64,000 bases of DNA from Lachnospiraceae bacterium (GTDB taxonomy: Bacteria > Bacillota > Clostridia > Lachnospirales > Lachnospiraceae). Of this stretch, positions 19,610-29,666 are shown piece by piece. Positions within the stretch are counted from its first letter, which is position 1. The number at the start of each line of letters is the position of its first letter. The notes beneath the pieces are model-generated. The model was not told where the DNA came from and made no database searches. It was given only the letters and a program-made list of their open reading frames with translations. The DNA lies in assembly GCA_015057435.1 (NCBI GenBank), contig SVEJ01000004.1, forward strand, positions 30,818 to 94,817, written 5' to 3'. Both the position numbers and the translations under genes were made by a program.

Positions 19610-20818
19610 CTACATATTACTAACACCTTCGTACATACCAAGGATTGGTCCGTAAACAGCCGCAACAATCATACCAACGATACAAGCCATAATCACCATC
19701 GTAAGTGGCTCCATCGCCTGTGTCAAAGCTTCTGTTGCAAGATCCACTTCTCTGTCATAAAGATCTGCAACTTTCTCCATCATGTCTTCAATATTACCAG
19801 TCTCCTCACCAATCTTAACCATCTGTACAAGCATGGTAGGAAATACTTCCATATCTCTTAATGGTTTTGATAAAGGAAGACCTTTTGCAACCTGCGCCTT
19901 CGTATTCATCAAGCCATCGCGGAAAATCTTATTATCCATCATCTTAGCAACCTGTTCAATTGCATCCAACATCGGAATACCAGCTGCCATCAATGTACTT
20001 AATGTTCTTGCAAATCTTGCAGTATTCGACTTAATAACCAAGTTACTAAAGATTGGTGCATTCACTCCAATCTTCGCAGAAACCATCTGACCCGTTGGTG
20101 TAGCCAAGAATACTTTAATTGCAACAACGATACCAATTATAACCGGAAGCAAAATAAACCACTTTTCCGTAATCAACTCACTACCAGCCATCATAATTCG
20201 CGTCGGAAGCGGCAACTGCGTACCCATATCTTCAAACATCGACACGAAGTTCGGAATAACAACAATCATTACAACGATTACTACTAATACCGCAACAATC
20301 ATAACCATGATTGGATATGTAAGTGCTCCCTTAATCTTACCTTTCAATGCATCATCTTTTTCAAAATGGATTGAAAGTCTGTCAAAAGATGTTTCCAAAC
20401 TACCCGATAATTCACCAGCAGCAACCATGTTAATCATAATCGGCGGGAATACATCCGGATTCAAACGAAATGCATCCGCCAAACTTCCACCTTTTTCAAC
20501 ATGAATCTTCGCTTCCACAATTGCAGCTTTTAAAGTCTTATTATCCATCTGCTCCGACAACATCTCCAATGCAGTAATTACTGTAACACCTGCATTCAAG
20601 ATACTTACCATCTGCTTACATAGAATCGACAAGTCACGACTCTTTACTTTCTTTTTACCAATCGTAATTGGTCTTACTTCTCCAGCATCACTTAAGTCAG
20701 TAACCTGAAGACCTTCTGCTTTTAATTTCTCCTGGGCCTTCTCGCGATCTGCAGCATCAATGGTACCTTTCTTATTCTTACCATGCTTATCAATCGCTTT
20801 GTAATTAAACTGTGCCAT
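19610..20818 (-). CDS. pilC: Type II secretion / T4P platform protein PilC (GspF family)
   Basis: MAQFNYKAIDKHGKNKKGTIDA...LCKQMVSILNAGVTVITALEML...LVQMVKIGEETGNIEDMMEKVADLYDREVD. Confidence 0.93.
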   Translation of the reverse strand: MAQFNYKAIDKHGKNKKGTIDAADREKAQEKLKAEGLQVTDLSDAGEVRPITIGKKKVKSRDLSILCKQMVSILNAGVTVITALEMLSEQMDNKTLKAAIVEAKIHVEKGGSLADAFRLNPDVFPPIMINMVAAGELSGSLETSFDRLSIHFEKDDALKGKIKGALTYPIMVMIVAVLVVIVVMIVVIPNFVSMFEDMGTQLPLPTRIMMAGSELITEKWFILLPVIIGIVVAIKVFLATPTGQMVSAKIGVNAPIFSNLVIKSNTARFARTLSTLMAAGIPMLDAIEQVAKMMDNKIFRDGLMNTKAQVAKGLPLSKPLRDMEVFPTMLVQMVKIGEETGNIEDMMEKVADLYDREVDLATEALTQAMEPLTMVIMACIVGMIVAAVYGPILGMYEGVSNM

Positions 20819-20994
20819 ATGCTCCTCCACCATTCATCTCATGCCATACCCTATCACACACTATATTTAAATAATGCATAAACAAAATATGAACAATTTA
20901 TTAACATTCGATATATTGATAATACAACAACATTGTCATTATTGCAATATTTTTTTGCAAATTTTATGAAATATTATCAAATATATACAATTTC

Positions 20995-22047
20995 TTACAT
21001 TTTCTTTCTCATTGCAACCTGATCCTGTGCGTAAATTAGTGCATTTTCACGACTTATCGCACCCTCTCTGTACAATTCATACAAATGATCATCCAAAGTA
21101 ATCATTCCAAGCTGACGACTCGTCTGAATTGTCGATTGAATCTGGTGTGTCTTTTGTTCACGAATCAACGAACGAATCGCCGGACTACCAAACATTACCT
21201 CAAACGCAGCCACTCGACCTCTTCCATCTTCCGCAGGAACAAGCGCTTGTGAGATTACACCTTCCAAAATCATCGCCAACTGGATACGTGTCTGCTGTTG
21301 TTGGTGCGTTGGGAATACGTCAATAATACGGTCAATCGTATTCGCAGCACCAATTGTATGTAATGTAGAAAATACCAAGTGACCAGTCTCAGCAGCCGTA
21401 ATCGCTGTGGAGATTGTCTCAAGGTCACGCATCTCTCCTAAAAGAATAATATCCGGATCCTCACGAAGTGCTGCACGAAGCGCATTACCGTAACTCAATG
21501 TATCCATTCCAACTTCTCGCTGGTTTACTACTGATTTCTTGTGATGATGCACATACTCAATCGGATCCTCCAATGTAATGATGTGATCAGTCAAATTCTC
21601 ATTCGCCTTATTAATAATAGAAGCAAGTGTTGTAGACTTACCGGAACCGGTTGGTCCTGTTACTAATACAAGTCCCCTTTTCTTTTTATACAATTCTACA
21701 ACCTCAGTCGGAATTCCTAACTGGTCCGGTCTAGGAATAATAGTTTCTACTCGACGATAAGCAGCCGCCATGTTCCCTCTGTCCATGTACACATTCACAC
21801 GGAAACGTCCAGTTTCATCAGAGTCGAAAGAAAAGTCAACCTCTCCTCGTTCCTTTAAGACTTGTTTGTGACGCTCATGCATCGTCGCTCCAATCATCTC
21901 AGCCGCATCCATAGGTGTAAGTGCCGGACTTTCTACCTCAATCAACTTACCATTGATACGAAGCTTCGGCGGAATACCTACCGCAATATGTACGTCTGAT
22001 GCTTTCTGTTCTACAGAAAAAGCAAGTAATTCTTTAATATCAATCAT
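20995..22047 (-). CDS. pilT: Twitching motility retraction ATPase PilT
   Basis: Walker A VTGPTGSGKSTTLASII, ITLEDPIEYVHHHKKSVVNQREVG, LREDPDIILLGEMRD, TAAETGHLVFSTLHT. Confidence 0.95.
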   Translation of the reverse strand: MIDIKELLAFSVEQKASDVHIAVGIPPKLRINGKLIEVESPALTPMDAAEMIGATMHERHKQVLKERGEVDFSFDSDETGRFRVNVYMDRGNMAAAYRRVETIIPRPDQLGIPTEVVELYKKKRGLVLVTGPTGSGKSTTLASIINKANENLTDHIITLEDPIEYVHHHKKSVVNQREVGMDTLSYGNALRAALREDPDIILLGEMRDLETISTAITAAETGHLVFSTLHTIGAANTIDRIIDVFPTHQQQQTRIQLAMILEGVISQALVPAEDGRGRVAAFEVMFGSPAIRSLIREQKTHQIQSTIQTSRQLGMITLDDHLYELYREGAISRENALIYAQDQVAMRKKM

Positions 22048-22073
22048 GTTTTTCCCCTTTCAGCTTATATATT

Positions 22074-23795
22074 CTAATATTCATCTCCAGCTTCGTATAC
22101 AATCTTACGCATCTCAGATAATGACGTAATACCATTCAATACGTGTTTTGAACAACTAAGCTTCAATGTAAGCATACCTTCATCCAATGCTTTCTTTTCA
22201 ATTTCATTAGCAGGTGCGTTACGTGCAATAACCTCGCGCAGACCTCTCGAAACCGGCATCATCTCATACACACCGATACGTCCGGAAAAACCGGTCTCAT
22301 TACACATCGGACATCCTGTTGGTTCATAGATCACTACATCATCTTCATCACCAACACCAAGCAATAATTTTTCATGTTCCTCTGCATATCTTGGTTGCTT
22401 ACATGTACACAAACGTCGAACAAGACGCTGTGCAATAACACCTACCAAAGCATCACCTGCCGTATACGGCTCGATACCCATATCAATCAGACGAGTAACA
22501 GTTGATGCAGCCGAGTTGGTATGTAATGTAGATACAACCAAGTGACCTGTAATAGCCGCTTTAACCGCAATATTCGCTGTCTCCTCGTCACGAATTTCTC
22601 CGATCATGATGATATCCGGGTCCTGACGTAAGATAGAACGAAGCGCAGCCGCAAACGTCATATCCGCTTTTTCATTAACCTGACACTGGTTGATACCATC
22701 AATATTCGCCTCTACCGGATCCTCTACTGTTACAATATTAACGCCTTCCACATTCAACTCACTAAGTGATGTGTAAAGTGTAGTAGATTTACCGGAACCT
22801 GTAGGTCCTGTTACAAGAATGATTCCATGTGGGTTACTAAGAATACCATCGAACACCTTAAGCTCATCCTCACTAAATCCAAGTCCTGATTTCGGTTTTG
22901 TTAAACCATCTTTTGATGTAAGACGCATAACGGTCTTTTCTCCGTATACTGTAGGAAGCATAGATACACGGATATCAAACTCTTTTCTATCAACCATGAT
23001 AGAAATACGACCATCCTGCGGTTTACGTTTTTCAGAAATATCCATACCACCCATAATCTTCAAACGTGCACAGATACCTGATAGTAAAGAATAGTCGTAT
23101 GACATAACTTGCTTTAACACACCGTCAATACGATATCTGACACGAACCGATGTCTCTAACGGCTCAATGTGAATATCGGATGCTCTTTGTCTAACACCAC
23201 TCTCCAAAATCTGTTTTACAAGCAATACAATCGGAGAATTCTCAATATCTGCGTTATACTCATCCTCTTCAGCCTGAGAAAGCATATCCTGTTCACGTTC
23301 CTTACGATAAGCTTCCGCAGCTTCCATCGCCTGATGATTGCCATAGTACTTACCGATTGTCTCCATCAAGTCATCTTCCATAGCAAGAACTGCTTCAACC
23401 TGACAGTTAGTTACAATCGAAATATCATCAACTGCAATGATATCCATCGGATCAATCATCGCAACACGAAGTACATTCGGATTATTCTCATCAAATCCCA
23501 AAGGCATAACATTATACTTCATAATGACGTCTTCCGGTATCAACGACAATACTTCGTCATCAAACTTACAACCTTTCAGTTCGATATAATCCACACCAAG
23601 CTGTTGTGTCAAAACAGCAATCAATAATTCCTTACTGATTATACCTGATTCCAAAAGTGTCTTACCTAACTTCTGGCCTTTTTCCTTTTGCAAAACTAAC
23701 GCTTCTTGCAACTGTTCTTCTGTGATTGCACCTGCCGCAACAAGCAAATCACCCATCCTGATTTTCTTTCTTCCTACTCCAATACGCATATGCAT
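22074..23795 (-). CDS. pilB: T4P extension ATPase PilB
   Basis: N-terminal MshEN/GspE-like domain, VTGPTGSGKSTTLYTSLSEL, RQDPDIIMIGEIRDEETANIAVKAAITGHLVVSTLHTN, zinc site CTC...CPMCNETGFSGRIGVYEMM. Confidence 0.95.
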   Translation of the reverse strand: MHMRIGVGRKKIRMGDLLVAAGAITEEQLQEALVLQKEKGQKLGKTLLESGIISKELLIAVLTQQLGVDYIELKGCKFDDEVLSLIPEDVIMKYNVMPLGFDENNPNVLRVAMIDPMDIIAVDDISIVTNCQVEAVLAMEDDLMETIGKYYGNHQAMEAAEAYRKEREQDMLSQAEEDEYNADIENSPIVLLVKQILESGVRQRASDIHIEPLETSVRVRYRIDGVLKQVMSYDYSLLSGICARLKIMGGMDISEKRKPQDGRISIMVDRKEFDIRVSMLPTVYGEKTVMRLTSKDGLTKPKSGLGFSEDELKVFDGILSNPHGIILVTGPTGSGKSTTLYTSLSELNVEGVNIVTVEDPVEANIDGINQCQVNEKADMTFAAALRSILRQDPDIIMIGEIRDEETANIAVKAAITGHLVVSTLHTNSAASTVTRLIDMGIEPYTAGDALVGVIAQRLVRRLCTCKQPRYAEEHEKLLLGVGDEDDVVIYEPTGCPMCNETGFSGRIGVYEMMPVSRGLREVIARNAPANEIEKKALDEGMLTLKLSCSKHVLNGITSLSEMRKIVYEAGDEY

Positions 23796-23952
23796 AACCT
23801 CTCATCAATTTTAGTTACTAGATATTGTATCACAATTACTCAAAAAAGAAAAGATTTTATATAATTTTGTCTATTTGCATAAATCGCTTTGTGGAAAAGC
23901 ACTTTTTTGCATCCTCGTCATAAAATATTAAAAAGCTTTCTAGGTATCTTTT

Positions 23953-24585
23953 ATGCAGACATTCAAACACCCTCTTTCAAAAGAAGAAGAAGCTTATTAC
24001 CTGAACCGATACAAGGACGGAGATATCGAAGCCAGAAATATCTTAGTTGAATATAATCTACGCCTTGTTGCACATATAGCAAAAAAATATAACAATTTCG
24101 AACGCGATCCTGAGGATCTCATTTCCAACGGCACAATCGGACTAATCAAAGCTATCAATACATATAATGAAAGAAAAGGAAATCGTCTTGTAACATATGC
24201 TTGTCGATGCATTGAAAACGAAATTCTCATGATGCTTCGCCAGGAAAAGAAATGTTCCAAAGAATTTTCCTTACAAGAACCAATCGGAACAGACAAAGAA
24301 GGAAATGAAATCAACCTCTTAGACATTATCGAATATAACGATAAAGATATTATCGAAGAAATCATTCTTTCCGAAAAAATAACCATATTAAAGGAAGCAT
24401 TAAGTAAATCTCTAAACGAGCGCGAGCTAGAAATTATTACATTGCGTTACGGCTTACATAACAAAACCCCGTTAACGCAACGAGAGATAGCAAATCAATT
24501 TGCTATCTCCCGTTCTTACGTATCTCGTATCGAAAAAAAAGCTTTACAAAAATTACGCCAATCATTCGATTGTTTTTCTTCGTAA
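23953..24585 (+). CDS. sigK: RNA polymerase sporulation sigma factor SigK-like
   Basis: PLSKEEEAYYLNRYKDGDIEARNILVEYNLRLVAHIAKKY...SLQEPIGTDKEGNEINLLDIIEY...ANQFAISRSYVSRIEKKALQKL. Confidence 0.85.
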   Translation: MQTFKHPLSKEEEAYYLNRYKDGDIEARNILVEYNLRLVAHIAKKYNNFERDPEDLISNGTIGLIKAINTYNERKGNRLVTYACRCIENEILMMLRQEKKCSKEFSLQEPIGTDKEGNEINLLDIIEYNDKDIIEEIILSEKITILKEALSKSLNERELEIITLRYGLHNKTPLTQREIANQFAISRSYVSRIEKKALQKLRQSFDCFSS

Positions 24586-25791
24586 TATAATACCTTTTTG
24601 CAAAGGTACACCAAAGTCCACTTTTAACTTCTCCTTTGGATGAGGAGCACTTTCAACAGATTGCATATCCTCATTCCAAATGTGAAGTACCATAAGCTCC
24701 TTATTCGCACCATCAAACATCATCGCTTCTACCGTCTCGCCTACGCTAAACTTGTTCCTTTGAATAAAACAAGCTCGTCCTTCATCATCTACATCTTCCA
24801 CCGTTCCTATATAGGTATAATCTTTCACATATTCATTATTATCATACACTTGGGAATCAGTATCCGTCTTGCCAAAATAAAATCCTGTTGTAAATTGACG
24901 ATAGGTGCATTTACCTATCTCCTCCTTATAATATGGAAGATTCTCTTTATAGACTTCTATGCCCATTTTATAATCATCAATCGCTTTGCGGTAAGTTCTT
25001 GCAACTGTAGCAACATAAAGCGCAGTTTTCATGCGACCTTCTATCTTAAAACTATCAATCCCCGCATCAATCATCTCAGGTACATATTCTATCATACACA
25101 AATCTTTTGAATTAAAAATATACGTCCCTCTGTCATCTTCTTCAACAGGAAAATATTCTCCGGGTCTTTTTTCTTCCACAACACTATACTTCCATCTGCA
25201 AGGATGTGTACAAGCACCCTGATTCGCATCCCTCCCGGTCAAAAAATGACTTAAAAGACAACGTCCCGAATATGAAATACACATTGCACCATGAATAAAA
25301 CTCTCTATCTCCATATCCTCAGGTATACGACGTCTAATCTCCTTAATCTCCGCTAACGACAATTCTCTCGCCGAAACAACTCGTTTCGCTCCCAAGCCAT
25401 ACCAAAATTGATAAATACCATAATTGGTGTTATTCGCTTGTGTACTAATATGTATTTCCACATCAGGTAACACACGTTTTGCAATTGTAAAAATTGCCGG
25501 GTCAGAAATAATCAACGCATCAATCGGAACAAAACGCAGTTGTTCAAAATATGCTTCAACTCCCGCCAAATCATCATTATGCGCAAAGATATTAGCCGTT
25601 ACATATAACTTTACACCCTTCGCGTGACAATACTGCGCACCTTCTCTCATATCCTCCAACGAAAAATTATGCGCCTTTGCACGTAATCCAAACGATTCTC
25701 CTCCAACATACACAGCGTCAGCACCGTAATCAACTGCTACTTTTAAAACTTCAAGACTACCTGCCGGTATCAATAACTCTATTTCTCTCAT
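24562..25791 (-). CDS. Peptidase U32 family protein
   Basis: MREIELLIPAGSLEVLKVAVDYGADAVYVGGESFGLRAKAHNFS...ESFIHGAMCISYSGRCLLSHFLTGRDANQGACTHPCRWKY. Confidence 0.92.
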   Translation of the reverse strand: MREIELLIPAGSLEVLKVAVDYGADAVYVGGESFGLRAKAHNFSLEDMREGAQYCHAKGVKLYVTANIFAHNDDLAGVEAYFEQLRFVPIDALIISDPAIFTIAKRVLPDVEIHISTQANNTNYGIYQFWYGLGAKRVVSARELSLAEIKEIRRRIPEDMEIESFIHGAMCISYSGRCLLSHFLTGRDANQGACTHPCRWKYSVVEEKRPGEYFPVEEDDRGTYIFNSKDLCMIEYVPEMIDAGIDSFKIEGRMKTALYVATVARTYRKAIDDYKMGIEVYKENLPYYKEEIGKCTYRQFTTGFYFGKTDTDSQVYDNNEYVKDYTYIGTVEDVDDEGRACFIQRNKFSVGETVEAMMFDGANKELMVLHIWNEDMQSVESAPHPKEKLKVDFGVPLQKGIILRRKTIE

Positions 25792-25823
25792 GAATCTTTC
25801 CTCACACAATTCAAATCATATTA

Positions 25824-26468
25824 TCATGAACACTTTACAGAAAGCGCGACGCCATCTCCAATCGGGATAATCGATGTTTCCAAGGACTCATGATTCTTCA
25901 ACGTATACAAGTATTCACGCATTCTTGTGTGGATTGTTCGATTTCTTCGATTCACAACAAATTTCGAATCCAACACTTCACCATCTTGCAACACATTATC
26001 CGAAACAAGCACTCCATCTTTTGCTAACAATCTAATAACATCCGGCAAAAAATGAATATACTGTCCTTTTGCAGCATCCATAAAGATAAAATCAAACGTT
26101 CCATCTAGTTCTTTTAATATATCAGCCGCATCGCCTTCCAGCAAAGTAATATTCTTGCATACATTAGCACGCTCAAAATTAACTTTCGCCTTCTCTATTC
26201 TTGGTTCCCATTTTTCAATTGTTGTAATATGCGCACCTTCCCGCAAAAATTGATTCATATATATTGCCGAAAAACCAACCGCCGTACCAACTTCCAATAC
26301 GCGCATTGGTTTTTTAATCAAAAGCATCGTTTTCATCCATTCCTTTGTTTCTTTACGAATAATCGGAACATCATCTTCTAACGCTTCTTTTTCAATTATA
26401 GCAACAATCCCTTCATCATCCTGATTCATAGAATTAATAAAGGATGTTATTCTCTCTTCAACAATCAC
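25824..26468 (-). CDS. O-methyltransferase (YrrM/TrmR-like)
   Basis: VLEVGTAVGFSAIYMNQFLREGAHITTIEKWEPRIEKAKVNFERA...FIFMDAAKGQYIHFLPDVIRLL. Confidence 0.88.
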   Translation of the reverse strand: MIVEERITSFINSMNQDDEGIVAIIEKEALEDDVPIIRKETKEWMKTMLLIKKPMRVLEVGTAVGFSAIYMNQFLREGAHITTIEKWEPRIEKAKVNFERANVCKNITLLEGDAADILKELDGTFDFIFMDAAKGQYIHFLPDVIRLLAKDGVLVSDNVLQDGEVLDSKFVVNRRNRTIHTRMREYLYTLKNHESLETSIIPIGDGVALSVKCS

Positions 26469-26851
26469 TGCATTTCCTCACTTTTTATATTACAGATTAT
26501 TTTACAAATCTCATCAGGCGACAGCCCCGGACCTAACACATACTCTCCGGCAACAATCTTGTCCTGGTATTTTCCTATATAAGCTCTTGCAATAAAAAGA
26601 TAACGGCTCTCAACAACTTTCAACTCCTCAAGTTTCACAGCAACCTCCATCACACTGGTGCCTTCTTCTATCTTCACATTCATCGTTTCTGAAGACGCAG
26701 CACTGTACGGATAATCCCCGAACAGCTTATACGAAAAATGATATGCAGTTACAAATCCTTCAACAAGCAAAAGAAGAATCAACACGTTCAGTAACGTACG
26801 TAAACTAATCCATAATATTGCAGTTGAAATACTTTTCTTTTCTCCAACCAT
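26465..26851 (-). CDS. MltG/YceG-like N-terminal domain protein lacking the catalytic domain
   Basis: 128 aa: one TM then VKIEEGTSVMEVAVKLEELKVVESRYLFIARAYIGKYQDKIVAGEYVLGPGLSPDEICKII; located where mltG (yrrL) precedes yrrM in Bacillus. Confidence 0.6.
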   Translation of the reverse strand: MVGEKKSISTAILWISLRTLLNVLILLLLVEGFVTAYHFSYKLFGDYPYSAASSETMNVKIEEGTSVMEVAVKLEELKVVESRYLFIARAYIGKYQDKIVAGEYVLGPGLSPDEICKIICNIKSEEMQ

Positions 26852-26857
26852 AGTATT

Positions 26858-27193
26858 TTACTCCATATAACTGTAATCAAACTCTAAGCCTTCAACTATC
26901 AGCTCATATACGCCTTCAAGTTGTCTTGAAATCACTTGCTCAGCAACAAGAAATTCATTCACCAACGGGTTTCGCAACACTTTTTCATACTCCAAAGCCA
27001 GCTGATGAATTTCTTGATAACGATTCACCCCATCATCATAACTTTGCAATTCAAAATTACGTCTTCTGAAAGAATTCATTGCTTGATATAGCTCTGAATT
27101 TTCTTTCACATTTTCCAAAGCTTTCACATACTTCTTATATGCATCACTTTCTTTAATTGTTTGATTCAGCATTCTTGCTTCATTCGTAATCAC
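26858..27193 (-). CDS. YlbF family regulator
   Basis: 111 aa helical: LNQTIKESDAYKKYVKALENVKENSELYQAMNSFRRRNFELQ. Confidence 0.75.
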   Translation of the reverse strand: MITNEARMLNQTIKESDAYKKYVKALENVKENSELYQAMNSFRRRNFELQSYDDGVNRYQEIHQLALEYEKVLRNPLVNEFLVAEQVISRQLEGVYELIVEGLEFDYSYME

Positions 27194-27219
27194 AGCAATG
27201 CCTCCTTCCGACAGCCCGC

Positions 27220-28926
27220 TTATACTTCCGTAATAATCGGTAAAATCATCGGATTACGCTTTGTACGTTTCCATAAGAATTCACCAAGTTCATCCTTGAT
27301 AGATGTCTTAATCTTACCCCAATCGGTAATATTACGATCCAAGCATTTACTAAGCGCATCTTCAACAACATCATGGCACTCTTCTATCAAATTCTCCGAT
27401 TCTCTGACATATACAAATCCTCTTGAAACGATATCCGGACCGGCTACCAACATATTGCTATGTTTTTCAAGCGTCACAACCACAATAATCAAACCATTCT
27501 GTGACAAATGTTGTCTGTCACGCAAGACAATATTACCAACATCGCCTACACCCAAGCCATCTACCAATATTCCTTGCGATGTAACATTATCAACAACCTT
27601 CATCTCATCCGTAGATAATTCAAGTACATTACCATTACTCATTATCATCACATTTTCCTTAGCAACGCCCATTTCAACCGCCAATTCAGCATGCCTCTTT
27701 AGATGTCTGTATTCTCCATGAACAGGAATCGCATACTGTGGTTTTGTCAAAGCATAAATCAACTTCAACTCTTCCTGACAAGCATGACCCGAAACATGTG
27801 TATTCTGAAAGATTACTTTCGCACCTTTCATCTCAAGTTCATTCATCACTTTATAAACTGCCTTTTCATTACCCGGTATCGGACTTGAGCTGAAAATAAC
27901 AGTATCTCCGGGTTTGATGCTGACTTTATTGTGAATATTCGCAGCAATTCTTGATAGTGCTGCCATATTCTCGCCCTGACTACCTGTGGTAATCATAACG
28001 ATCTGTTCGTCCGGATAATTTTTCATCTGCTCGATACTAATCAATGTGTTGTCCGGAATCTGAATATACCCTAACTCCGAGGCAGTATTGATAATGTTAA
28101 CCATACTACGACCTTCTACAACAACTTTACGTCCATATTTGTCAGCACTATTAATAATCTGTTGTACACGGTCAACGTTAGAAGCAAATGTTGCAATAAT
28201 CAAACGACTATTCTTATTCTCAGCAAACAACATATCAAATGTTCTTCCGACTGTCTTTTCACTCGGTGTAAAGCCCGGGCGTTCGGCGTTGGTAGAATCA
28301 GCCATCAGCGCTAACACACCTTTTTTACCAAGCTCTGCATATCGTTGTAAATCAATTGTCTCACCAAATATTGGTGTGAAATCCACTTTAAAATCACCTG
28401 TATGAACTAAAATACCTGCCGGTGTATAGATTGCCAAACCTGAAGAATCAGCAATTGAATGATTCGAGCGAATAAATTCAATTCTAAAACATCCAAGGTT
28501 AATGATCTGTCCATGTTTTACAACCTTACGTTTCACATTATTCAAAATATTGTGTTCTCTCAGCTTATTATCAATCAACCCAACCGTAAGCTTTGTAGCA
28601 TAGATTGGTATATTCAACTCTTTTTCAATATAAGGAATTGCACCAATATGATCTTCATGACCATGTGTCACTACAAGTCCTTTTACCTTATCTGCATTCT
28701 CTTTGAGATAAGAAATATCCGGAATCACCAAATCAATTCCTAACATATCTTCTTCAGGGAATGCCAAACCGCAATCAATCACTACAATCGTATCATCATA
28801 TTCAATTGCAGTAATATTCATGCCGATCTGTTCCAATCCACCTAACGGAATAATCTTTACACTTGGTGCCTTGCCGATTTTACGGCTTTTTCTGAATGTA
28901 TCCCGTCTGTTTGTTTCCATTTTCAA
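27220..28926 (-). CDS. rnj: Ribonuclease J
   Basis: IPLGGLEQIGMNITAIEYDDTIVVIDCGLAFPEEDMLGIDLVIPD...VVTHGHEDHIGAIPY...ALMADSTNAERPGFTPSEKTVG...PVHGEYRHLKRHAELA. Confidence 0.95.
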   Translation of the reverse strand: MKMETNRRDTFRKSRKIGKAPSVKIIPLGGLEQIGMNITAIEYDDTIVVIDCGLAFPEEDMLGIDLVIPDISYLKENADKVKGLVVTHGHEDHIGAIPYIEKELNIPIYATKLTVGLIDNKLREHNILNNVKRKVVKHGQIINLGCFRIEFIRSNHSIADSSGLAIYTPAGILVHTGDFKVDFTPIFGETIDLQRYAELGKKGVLALMADSTNAERPGFTPSEKTVGRTFDMLFAENKNSRLIIATFASNVDRVQQIINSADKYGRKVVVEGRSMVNIINTASELGYIQIPDNTLISIEQMKNYPDEQIVMITTGSQGENMAALSRIAANIHNKVSIKPGDTVIFSSSPIPGNEKAVYKVMNELEMKGAKVIFQNTHVSGHACQEELKLIYALTKPQYAIPVHGEYRHLKRHAELAVEMGVAKENVMIMSNGNVLELSTDEMKVVDNVTSQGILVDGLGVGDVGNIVLRDRQHLSQNGLIIVVVTLEKHSNMLVAGPDIVSRGFVYVRESENLIEECHDVVEDALSKCLDRNITDWGKIKTSIKDELGEFLWKRTKRNPMILPIITEV

Positions 28927-29219
28927 AATTCTACCTCCGTATCACTTTCCTCTAACAATTCTTCAAAAATCGGAAATACACAATTCAATTCATCTTCGTC
29001 TTCAACAAACTCATATGTTCCGTATTCGTCATCGGATTCATTAATAATCTCTTTTAAAATGAAGCATTCGCCTTCTTCTTCATCATTCTCAAAATCTGCA
29101 GCAGGCGACACAAGATAATATTGAATGCCGCCAAGCTTTGTTGTCTCCAACACAACCATTTCCTCTTCTGTGTCATCATCAAATGTAATAACAATTGTTT
29201 CTAATTCTTCCATATCCAT
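28923..29219 (-). CDS. DUF1292-like acidic small protein
   Basis: MDMEELETIVITFDDDTEEEMVVLETTKLGGIQYYLVSPA...ECFILKEI; next to ruvX and ireB as commonly seen. Confidence 0.8.
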   Translation of the reverse strand: MDMEELETIVITFDDDTEEEMVVLETTKLGGIQYYLVSPAADFENDEEEGECFILKEIINESDDEYGTYEFVEDEDELNCVFPIFEELLEESDTEVEF

Positions 29220-29230
29220 TTCCTTTCTTT

Positions 29231-29653
29231 TTAATTCGAATGTGCATCGAGATAACTTTGCAAGATAACTGCTGCTGCCATCTTGTCCACATATTCCTTA
29301 CGGTTTTCTCTTCGTACACCGGATTCCATCAGAATCCGTTCCGATTCTACTGTAGACAATCTTTCATCTTGTAAAATCACCTCAAGTCCGGTTCTTCTTT
29401 CTATATGTTCTTTAAACTCTTCCGTCGCTTTTGCACGAGGTCCAAGTGTATTATTCATATTCTTCGGATACCCAAGCACAACAAAAGAAACCTTATACTC
29501 GTCGATTAATTCCTCGATCTTAGCTAAGGTCTTTCGCAACTTATTCTCCGACTTTCTTTCTATGGTCATAATAGGCTGTGCAGTGATTCCCAATTCATCA
29601 CTAAGGGCTACACCAACCGTCTTACTACCATAATCCAGTCCCATAATCCGCAT
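29231..29653 (-). CDS. ruvX: Putative pre-16S rRNA nuclease / Holliday junction resolvase RuvX (YqgF)
   Basis: [27 protein letters not shown]...[17 protein letters not shown]...[13 protein letters not shown]. Confidence 0.92.
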   Translation of the reverse strand: MRIMGLDYGSKTVGVALSDELGITAQPIMTIERKSENKLRKTLAKIEELIDEYKVSFVVLGYPKNMNNTLGPRAKATEEFKEHIERRTGLEVILQDERLSTVESERILMESGVRRENRKEYVDKMAAAVILQSYLDAHSN

Positions 29654-29666
29654 CTTTCGTCTCCTG

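Noticed and set aside
23796-23952. Possible c-di-GMP riboswitch upstream of pilB (known for clostridial pili)
   Set aside because: The 157-bp gap shows no GEMM-like conserved core by eye and looks too short to hold it plus a terminator; an Infernal search would decide.
23953-24585. skin-like element interrupting sigK
   Set aside because: The ORF is continuous from region 2 to region 4, so no interruption is present.
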